Assembly: GCA_009760855.2 (NCBI GenBank)
Contig: WPIO01000002.1
Location: 8,806,001-8,870,000, forward strand
DNA length: 64,000 bases
Direction of reading: 5' to 3'
Source: Cristatella mucedo
Lineage: Eukaryota > Bryozoa > Phylactolaemata > Cristatellidae
Shown: positions 36,571 to 46,664 of the stretch, piece by piece
Layout of the letters: each line of letters begins with the position of its first letter
How positions within the stretch are numbered: position 1 is the stretch's first letter
Made by a program: the position numbers and the translations under genes
Notes under the pieces: model-generated
What the model was told of the DNA's origin: nothing
What the model saw: only the letters and a program-made list of their open reading frames with translations
Databases searched by the model: none

Positions 36571-37384
36571 TCTCCTATATCTTCCTATTATCTCCTTGAT
36601 TATTATATAGGCAACTATCGGCATCCACCTGCGCGTCGTCGCCTAGCTCAGACCGAGGGTTCTGATAAGCATATCGCCTTCGATGAGCGATCGAAGCTAC
36701 GCATTGCAGCCACGCACGCACGAGTCGGCGAACAGTACGAGCTGACGCAGGCAGCTGGCCAGAGCTAGGTGTGACGCCCTTGACGGCGTCCTCGAGCTAG
36801 GCGTAATGTATATGCACTGCTGCATTGGGCATTCGAAGCCATTCTTGGCGTCCTCCACAACACGAGATCATCTTTAGTCATACGACCTTCACAACACAAA
36901 ATCCACGACACAAGATACTCTTTAGTCATACGCACGTTTGATCTCCTGCGCCATCCAACAACCGTTCTTCGTTATCTCGGCATCCCATGACGGGTCCTTT
37001 GCGCCATGCAATGGACTTGGACGAGCGCGGCGGGTACGCCGTTTCGTAACTTTCGTTCCCTTGCCTTCCCGAAGGAACCGCCGATAGCCGAATGACCCGA
37101 CGAGAGTGGAACGAGAATAAAAAAAAATTCTAGATTTCGGTCCATTGGCCTCCCGAAGGAATCCCGAATGCTGGTTGGAGCCACTCGGCAGCAGGAACAA
37201 TGGCGGGTTAGCGGTTCGCAACACGAGAAAAGCTGCGCCAGGGTCGCGGACGGTAGCCACTTCAACTTCGTTATCCTTCTCCGCGTGCGGCGACCCCCCC
37301 CCCGCTGCTAGTTTTGCTGCTAGTTCGAACTGCCGCAATGCGGAAATGACTCGCTCATTCGCGACTATGCCATCGTTGGCTATT
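36571..37384. other. intergenic DNA, no gene recognised
   Basis: ORFs of 97 and 138 codons at 36922-37338 on the minus strand overlap each other in different frames and lack known motifs. Confidence 0.4.
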
Positions 37385-38046
37385 ACATTCGTCTCTCGTT
37401 TATCGCGGTTAATCAGTATCTGACTCCATCGCGATAAGTGAATTTCCGCGAAGCAGGATTCTATTTATAAATCAAACATTTTCGTAGTTGGAGCATTGAA
37501 AACCTGTTCGCGAACCTCTAAATACCGTTTTTAGCACTATTTCAGCCCCCAGGATAGAAATAACACCTTAATAGCCACCATTACAGATATATTTACCAAC
37601 ATATCAGTCGGAATGAGAGAAAATAAGACATATTAGACGTTAAAAATATCATATTAATATTATCATACATTTAATTACGCGCACACATAAAGTTCTTACA
37701 CTAGGATAGTCAAACAGCGAACAGCACGCTCTGATTGGCTTGGTTTCACCACACCATATATTTTGGAAAACGTTCTTGCTCACACGCAAGGAGCGGTCGA
37801 GCGGCTGCACCTGGCGTTGAAGGGTATGCGTTGGTGCTCGAATACATAGACATACAGACTATAAGTATATTAATTTTACTTTTTATTGTAATACAGGTGC
37901 ATATAATTGACTATGACAACCAAGAGCGTGCTGTTATCATTTTCACTATCTCGATAAACTTTTCAATGAATATGCGTGCATCTGTAAAAAAACCGCGATA
38001 GAGTGAAGCAGCGAAAATCGAAGCGCGAGTGGCGAGGAATGACTGC
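37385..38046 (+). mobile_element. second pogo/Tigger-like element (non-autonomous)
   Basis: The left end has CTCGTTTATCGCGGTTAATC and GATAAGTGAATTTCCGCGAA. The right end reads AAACCGCGATAGAGTGAAGC ... GCGAGTGGCGAGGAATGACT, the inverted counterpart. The interior is AT-rich with no transposase. Boundaries are approximate and the target duplication is not resolved. Confidence 0.7.
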
Positions 38047-38499
38047 GTACCGTCCGCATACGAGTCAGTCAGTGTCCGCGAGAGCCGGCGGGTTAACAGG
38101 AAGTACTTGATTCGGCGCTGCAATCATGAGCGCCGAGTTTAATCCAAACCCTGGCCATTTAAAGTAGTGCCGTTCACGCTAGTAGGCGACACCCTGGTAT
38201 TTGCACAAAGTAAGGTCGACATTTGAGCTACAAATACCTTTTGCGAAGGTAGGTTCAGCAGAATTTACTTCCCGTGCGACGCCACGCCCCAAGCTTATCG
38301 CGGCAGATGTCCTTTTCAAACGCCTCCGAGCCGCCGCACAGCGTCCAATACCTAGCAGCTTGTCATATCCTGGTAAGACCTCGGACGTCGGACAATCTAG
38401 CTGTACCGCGATGCCCTGGGCAGAGCACGCCATCTGACAAGCCAACCGACAGCGTACGACTTTTCCGTTTCTCATAATTGCGGGCTCGTCAATGGTAAA
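38047..38499. other. intergenic DNA, no gene recognised
   Basis: Overlapping short ORFs only. Confidence 0.4.
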
Positions 38500-39345
38500 T
38501 TAATTTGCGTAAGTGGCAAACGGCACGACCGTTTTAGCAGCGGTCGAGCGAGAGCAGCCGGTGTGTCCCTCACAAAACGGCGAACGTTTGCCATCGGCTG
38601 GCGTGCCAGCGGATGAGGGAGGGAACCTGGCGCCGGCGCTCTCACGGGGGCCTCCTATTACGAGCGCATTCCGGCGTATTCGCGTCGACTTTTCTTTCGC
38701 GACGCGCTGCTGCCAGATGCGAAGAATTGCCGCCGCACGCGAAACGAGGCGTACGGCGTGCCTTTGGCAGAAAATACCGCTCTCGGCAGTCGCTACTTAA
38801 AAAAATAGCCAGTGCCCTTTGCGCAGAAAGAAGCAGACGCGCTTTCGCGCGGAGCTGGTGGGCGTGCCTTCGGCTCTCGGCGACCCGGCCGCGCGCTGGC
38901 CGCTCGTCTCGTGCGGAACTACTGCTGTGAGCGCTCGAGCCTCCGCCTCCTCCGCGACCTCTCCCACTGCGTCCATCCTTTCGAGCCCGCGCGCGGCCCG
39001 GAGCGGCATCGTGCGTATCGCGTGCTCGCAGTATATCTATGCGCGCTCGCAGAGAAGCGGCCGCGGAGGAGCCCTGCTGCTGCTACGACCAAAGCGCACT
39101 TCGACCGGCCGTCCACGCGGCGCTCGTGGCGTGTGCACGTCCGCGGCGGGGATTCGCCGTATGTTCAGGCCGCCGCGTCGCGAGCTCTTCGCGGGCTCGA
39201 AATTTCTTCGGCTGAGGACGCAGCGATGAGAGCTTCTTTTCAAGTACGTAGCTCTTCTTTGCCTACTCTTGGACGCACAGCTCAAGCGCCGCCGGCTTGG
39301 AGGAGGGGCGTAAACTTGCAAGCGATGGTCGGCGACTTTTAGTCC
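38500..39345. promoter_or_regulatory. orphan CpG-rich block
   Basis: About 850 bp with dense CpG dinucleotides, unlike its AT-richer flanks. Several long ORFs overlap on both strands, as expected of GC-rich DNA. On the plus strand an ATGAGAGCTTCTTTTCAA segment at about 39227 is followed by GTACGT, so a first exon is conceivable. No downstream exon is recognised. Confidence 0.3.
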
Positions 39346-41300
39346 TAGTAGTTGTGGCGCCATTTTGAACTTCTCTCGACTCGAAATTCCCGCTGCTCTC
39401 GGACTGCGCTATGATGTGGCCGAATTTCCGCTTGTTCTTCTCGACCGGAACTGCTAGTGGCACGATTGTCAACGACGATGCATAGTTGGAAGAGCCGTTA
39501 CGGCAATGGTATCTTGGCGGGACAGTTCAAGCGGACTGTAACGAATTACCACCGTGTCCACTCCAACTAACCTGAGAAAACTGCCAGGAATTCGGCTTCT
39601 CAAAGTTCGAATTTCAAGGGAATATCGTAGTTAACTGTCGTCGTAGTAGAATGCCCGCCAAAATTCGCGCGCTCCCATGCAAATGTACGACGAAGACGCC
39701 CGCCACAATTACAATCAGCGTAATCCGCCAGAAATCGGCTGTGCGAAGCACTGAATTGGATTGCATATTACACGTACGCTATTCTTCGAGCGAACCCACA
39801 AAGCCTGGCGCTACTTCGAGCTCTCATCCAGTTCGCAGTGGTGAATTACGGCTTTGGCCCAGACCGCTGCAGCCGATTGCATGAGAACGCGCCAGAAAAA
39901 TGACAAACAATATGGCAGATAAGTTATAACGATTGTGTGCAACAATAACGATTGGAAATGAGAGCTTTTCGCTGCCGATTTCCCGTCGATTCTCGCCTAA
40001 TTAATTGATGGCGGTGTGGATTTCGTGATGATTAATTGCTCCACTCAAAGCGCACCGACGAAGAACCGCTCTGCCCGGCGTCCCAATCGCGTCTGCACAT
40101 TTACCAGCTGGGCTCAATGGTCCAGCCCCTCCCCCGCGAACCCCAGAAACAGTACCAGTTTGCGTAAGCGACATTTAGTCACCCGTATACAGCACAGCAG
40201 AGTCGATAAAAAGCCCACCAAAGATGTGCCATTGCTCACGACCGGCTAAAAATAAATTTGCCGGCGGAGGATTGCATCTCAGCTGCACTTGAATTGTAGA
40301 CAGCATAATTTTTAAGGCTAGCTTGCACCAGTTTCAGTTATTATCCTAGGTTCACTAATGATTCTCCTCCCTAAAAAAAGAGATAAAGCCTTCTTTCGAG
40401 GCTCTAAATAATCCAGTTCTAATACCCAAAACATTGCATACACCCGAATGCTTAATCGTTTCAAATTTAGGTCCAAACTCTATAATAGCAAATCCTTAGC
40501 AACGAAATTTTCAAATCGCTTAGGCCGTACGTACGTACATCCTAATCAACACGCACTAATCTCCTAGCCTCTGCATGAAACGAGTACTTGTTCCGAGTCA
40601 CTTCCTGGCTTTGATGGAGTTTACGCGGCCAAAAACCATTACGTACTGTAAGCGAATGCCACAAAGGCAGACATACCAGCATCTGCTGACGCGCGTGTTC
40701 ACTTTTTTGTGAAGCTATGCGACGACCTGCTATAGATTGCGTTTTCGGGAGATTCGATGCGCGGCAGCAACACTGCGATGTGTGTATAAACTGCTCGGGC
40801 CGACGCCCGGCTCGCTTCATGAATGGCTCCTGGTTATCTTAAGCAGACGCGAATAGGTGTATGTTCAGGAATAACACCAATCTGTTATAAATATTCCTAC
40901 GAGTCAGCTGTCGGTGATGTTCACATGAATCGTGGATCGAAAAGGAATTGGTTTCTCTCGTAAATCTACTACCACGTCGGACGTGAAATTTCGCCGATCG
41001 GTGAAGGAATTAATGCCGGGACCTTAAGCTCGCGATCGGAGCTACACAACTCGATGCTCCCTGATAAAGAGATGCCACGGAGACAGAAAACCTTGTGCAG
41101 AATATTCTCGGCTCAAGCTAGGTAAAGTCGCATGGCCTGCCGGGTATTAAGCAGGCAGCAGCTAACAAGTTATAGCCTCTTACTATATATTATTAACAGT
41201 AGTTAAACATTTGAATAGCACCCTAAGAAAATCAAATATTTTTCTAGATATTTTAAGAATGGTGGAAAGGATATACGCATGCATTAGTAAATAAATAGAT
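39346..41300. other. intergenic DNA, no gene recognised
   Basis: Includes a dispersed repeat (about 39440-40245) that partly matches 34120-34370, and a SINE-tail-like piece at about 41195-41245. Confidence 0.4.
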
Positions 41301-41847
41301 ATACCTACACTGGTCAAGGTAAACGGTAGATAAGGCTCAGCCAGCAGCTAGTTCGAATTGGCTCAAAGCACGGAACCCTTATCTTATGGCTTGAATCGCA
41401 CCTTTCGTTCGACACAGAAAGGAAATACCTCCCCTCAGAGGAAGCTGAACAGGGCGCCGGAACCAAAGGCCAGAATCTTATACAACCACCACATTCCAAC
41501 AGGCACAAACATATAAAAGCCATTGCTGCCCAGCATGGTGAGGCATACAACTGTATCTGTCACTGTCACTGCAGGTGTCACATAACTTAGCAGACCGTCT
41601 CTTCCAAAACAGTTCAAGGTTAAAAGTATGCTTTGCACATTTGGGTCCAATCAGAAGGGACCTGATACGTCATTCGGCCAATTTTCGGCCTAACAAAAGT
41701 CAGATGTTATTGGCACAATCAGCAGATGATCTAGTGACGAGTATCATCAGTGTCAGCAGCAATAGCTGATACCGGTTGTTTTTGCCGAGCAATGGAGAGC
41801 AGAAGGCCGCTCACAGTGTAGAGCACCAAAGTCGGTTACATAAACTG

Positions 41848-41996
41848 TTAGCCATTACGAGCTCTTTGCCCACGGACGAAGTAGACGATTAGAACGACAA
41901 TAATGAGTCCGGCGAGCGATACTCCAATAGCAATCGGCACCGTAATGCCTATCGGCAGGGCTGTAGTGGTCGCTGTGTCTCGCACACACTCGTTCG
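41848..41996 (-). CDS. LAMP-B coding exon 8 (membrane helix, truncated tail)
   Basis: Acceptor CTTGCCAG. Encodes NECVRD, a stem, VPIAIGVSLAGLIIVVLIVY, and the tail RGQRARNG ending at TAA, where LAMP-A has TAC. Four codons shorter than the LAMP-A exon. Confidence 0.94.
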
Positions 41997-44900
41997 CTGG
42001 CAAGAAAAAAAACGGAAATATACAGCGAACAAGCGGACGTTAAAATGACGACAGACTTCAATCACTAGGCAAGCGTGCACTACCTGCACCGACGTGAGTG
42101 CTGCTGTTTCCGAAGGGGGCAAAAGCTTGCAGATCAAGGAAGATGGTCTGCATGATAATGCCACCACCAAGATCGAGGGTGCTGGTTGTGTTGCACGTGT
42201 AGTACATTCCGCTTGTAGTGTTGAACCAGCCCAGCGATGACGAAGTTGTTTTCCACGTCTTCGACGATGCTATTGAATGCAAAGAGAAATTGCTTAATCG
42301 TATCTGGATTCCGAGCTGGTTTGGTCTAGCGGTTAAGGTGCTCGCCCCGACCAAGGTCTAACTGAGGTCGTGGGCTCGAGCCCCGAGGCATATGTGAAGC
42401 GCCTGAATAGAGATTAAGTTCTCTTGGGGTGCTATATAAATGAATTATATATCGGTATTAATAGCACAGCCACAAAAGCAGGATGCAGTATTCATGTCGG
42501 AACTATTCCATAAGTAAGTCAGCCTTAATTTACCCTCCCCCAGAGCATATCAAGAATCCTCGAAGCCCAGACTAAATTCCAACGAAGAGCGCAATTTTGC
42601 TTAGACTGCCATCTGCATCGTTTTCTTTGCAGCAAAGCAGCACAAAAAATCCTTTCTGGTGCGACATTCTGTTTAATGAATGCAGATACGAAATTTCCAT
42701 GTGATTACATCCTCTTTAGGGTTGTTGGGGTACTATGCCGCTAAGCGATTGCTTGGCTCCTCCACGCCAATCGTCCAAGGCACTGAATGGATTTTTTGAA
42801 GGCAAAGGTCCACTAGTACCGATCGCCCACCATGGATAAATGATCTGGGCAGGAGTCCACCAGGGAAAACGCCTCGAGCGATTTCCTGGTGCAAATTATC
42901 AGGGGGGGAGAGTGTAGCAAATGCAAGGCAGTGGTAGTGATGATGCCCACAGTGGGAACGCCAAATGTAGTGGAGTGGGTCAGCAGTCAGCAGGTAATTG
43001 TCAGCCGTAGGTCCAACGTCTTGTTTCGATTACCTTGGGTAACCGTTCTGAGGAATTGTGGGGTACTGGTTGACCTAGTTCGGAGCAATGCACAGGTTTA
43101 TATATCAGCAAGCCATTGTCACCAGCATTTGCACAAAGATAGATCTGACTGGGTTTCCATCGAAGATAAAGCCTCCAACTGTGATACGAATTGAAAGGCA
43201 CATTCAATGGCTTTGTTTTTAGGACATCAATAACATGCAGCTGCGAGTTACAAAATAATCCATCCAGAGGTCTTCCAGGGGTGAGATATAGAGCAAGCAA
43301 GTAGCTGAACACACGAATGCACAGGCTGCCATAGTAAACTGCAACGATTAGAACTTTCAACGACAACATTTTGCACAAAGATATACCAGTCCAGGCTGGC
43401 CATCTAACGTCGCTGCATCCCCCCAAATAGCGAGATAGATTTAATGGCACACTGAATGGCTGTCTTTGGACGTCAACATGCAGTTCCAAGTTTGAAAATA
43501 AACCATGCTGGGGTCTTCTAGGAAGATCAAGACATTCAGCAAGCAAGAAGCTTAACACACAATTTCGCATGGTGCCATAGCAAGCTGCAGCAATTTTTAC
43601 CTGTTTTCGGGGCGTCCGGTATGTACTGACTGCTGGCAATGTACGTCAAACTGATACTGTTCACGGCAAAATACCCAAAAGCATCCTTGTCTATTGAAGC
43701 AGCAAACGACCACCCATTCAAGAAGTTGATAACCAGTTGGTCAGTTGAGTTGCCACACGAGCCGGTTACAGTCACATTCTTGTCGTCGGCTCGAGGCAAA
43801 TCGACATAGCTGGTGGCAGCCTACAAACGAAGCGGCAGTCAGGTGAGTACATCGACGGCCACGATTTTCTTGCCCGAGCTACTTCATGAAGAGCCCTATA
43901 CAATCTAATGACACCGCAAGTGCGTCATGACCGCAGTGGCTAAAAAGTGCCTCGGCAACAGGGCCTGCCCCACACAGACAAGCCACGCTGCACTAGCAGC
44001 AGGCCCAGGCGGTCACATGAGCCGATTGCCGAGACACCTTAAACTTGCCCAGTGGGGAATACGGCCCTGGATCTTAAGCTAGGAGGCACGGTGCCCACCC
44101 TTCACGACATACGTCGTGAGTTCGAGTCTTGCTGCAGGCACTCCGGTATTGCCAACAGCAAGAAAGAGATATGGCTCTTCTGTTGCTGTGTACATGAGGC
44201 TGTATACATGACTATGCACAAGCAAGAGGCAGTTGAATCATCCAACCTTTGAATTATTTGACATGGTTCAGAATGCTGCCGATCAGGCATGCTACACTTA
44301 TCAGTGAGAGGAGCCATGCATGCATGGCCTGAGCAAGAAATCCCACGATTGGCATGGGAGTAAGACAAATAGCCTCTGCTGGTAAACAATCATGACAGTA
44401 AACTGGGACTTACAAGCACACGAGGTTAGGGCACAGACTGAGACAAGCTAGGTTGGCAATCACTCAGCACGAAAGAGAAGCTGAGTGATGGCAGAGCTGA
44501 CAAAAATTGTGAACCAAGATGGCTGAGCAGGCCGACAAGCAGGTGAGTCGTGACAGCACACTAGGTAAGGCGGTTGCTTTCCACGACCTCGGTCCCGAGG
44601 TGGGTGGGTTCGAATCCTGTAGTGCACGATCCTTTATCACCGCTGCAAGCGTCAGGATAGCCATAAAGGCTCTTCTGCCGCAATACAACAGAGGCTGTTA
44701 AATCAGCTAGTATTTTATTTATTTATTTTTTAATTTTTTTTAAGCAAACAAAGGGCACTGGGTGTGAGCTGGCAAAGAATACCACACTTGTGCCTCTCTC
44801 TTGTCAACTGGTAGAAACATGAGTCCCTTTGTCCTTAATATACCACAGGGCCACCAGAGGAAGTACAAACAGAATTTATGGCAAACTCGTGCACGTTCAG

Positions 44901-46630
44901 TGTTCGACAAACTCACTATGATCTAGCAGGTGCAAGGTAAGAACAAAGTAATGCTGTACTCAGTCACCCTGTTTGTCACACTCCATTAATTGCATACGAG
45001 ATTAGTCGACTACGATTCAGAGTTATGAAAAATAGGTTGGATGTAAAGTCCTTCAAAAAGACCCAGTGGCAACTATCGATGCTATCACCCGATGGCATTA
45101 AAAGGACTGTCAGGCAAGCATTGAAGGAATAAGAAGTCCACAGTGAGTATATAAAATCTCCTGCAAAGCACATCTCCTGTAGCCTCTGGGCGGAACCTTG
45201 ACGTTTCTTCGAAGAGATTTTGAACTAGATGAGTACATCAGCTTCACACGGGTCTATCTAATTCTAGCTAAATAAAATTTAAAAAATTGGGGCCTGCTTA
45301 GGCAGGGATACTTCGTCCAGGCTAGTAAATGCATTTGTGATATCCGGTCTCGACTTCTATAACTCACTACTTTAAGGTCTTATGGGATGGACAATTAAGC
45401 ATTCAAAGTTGATGAAAAACTCTGCACATAGATTTGTATATCTTGAAAGTAGCAATTTCCCTACCACACCACTCACAGCACCGCACTGGGCCCTCATCAA
45501 GCAGTGTATTATCTTCAGAGCGCTATAATAATCATAATACACTTGTTATAGCACCCCCAGAGAACTTAATCTCTCTCTAGGCACTTTACTAGGCACTTTG
45601 CTGCAAAGGAAGCATGATCGAATGGTTAACGGAGGCACGCTCAATGACAACAAACATAATATGGTTTGAGGTGACATACACAGGGTCAGCATGCAAATAC
45701 AGTTAGTGGCAGCATGCACAATGTCAGCATGCACAGGCATACAAAGGAGGAATCACATGGACCCACTATAAGCTGTGATAAATAGATACGTTTTTAGTTT
45801 CTTTTTAAATGTGGTCAAGTCATGGGATGTCGTGACGAAAGTCGGGTGAGTTCCAGGCTTTGTGAGCGTAGAAACTAAAGGCAAGGCTTCCATAAGATTT
45901 GAAGTTCGTACGAGGTATTCGTAAACGATTAGATTCTGAAAAATGGGTGGTACGATACTTAGCCTGGTAGGGGAGTAGATCTGATAGGTAGGCTGGAGCC
46001 AAAGAATGAAGGGACCTTAAAAGGAGTGACAAAACCTGGAAGTTTCTTACGCAACGACTACTACTCTCCTGCTGCCGACTACGGCTCATCCTTTCCAGCG
46101 GTACTGAGCTGCTACCTCCATGCTACTCACCACCTCAACTGCTCTCCTGATTCTGCTATGCTTCTCTTTGTTGTGTGAAATGAAGTCTGTTGGCTATCGA
46201 ATGCGCACCGACAGCCGATTAGGCAGTGAGTGCGCTATACAGCTATACAAAACTCTCCTGCATAACACTCACATAGTCTTTGTGGCTTTGTTGAGTTACA
46301 GATGGAGATAGACTATATTAAGTCGATGTGTTGCTTGACTGTTAGCCAGAGCAGGTCGGAGGGAAGTGGTGTGATGTGGCAACCACACCGCTCACGACGG
46401 ACAAGCCTGGCTGCAGCGTTTTTTGCACCAGCTGTAGGCGCCTGATTGCACAAGCCGGTAGACCGGTTAGCAGCAAGTTACAGAATACGAGACGGGATGT
46501 CACAAACGCATGGACCAATTTAGATGTGGTATCCCTGTCTAAACAAGCCCGAGTTTTAGCAATGTTAAGTAGCTGAAAGTAGGCAGACTTGACATTCGAT
46601 TGTACTTCCTTTGCAGCAAATGTAAAAGTG

Positions 46631-46664
<34 letters not shown>

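Noticed and set aside
38812-39342. 176-codon ORF
   Set aside because: Arg/Ala/Ser-rich composition with simultaneous ORFs on other frames, typical of CpG-rich DNA.
42311-42390. Possible tRNA genes at SINE heads (also 5040, 44560)
   Set aside because: A/B-box-like words are present, but no complete cloverleaf or anticodon arm could be drawn and each is followed by a SINE body.
43001-43639. 212-codon minus-strand ORF over LAMP-B exon 6
   Set aside because: It reads exon 6 out of frame and continues through intron; the true exon is in the frame giving NVTVTGSCGNSTDQ.
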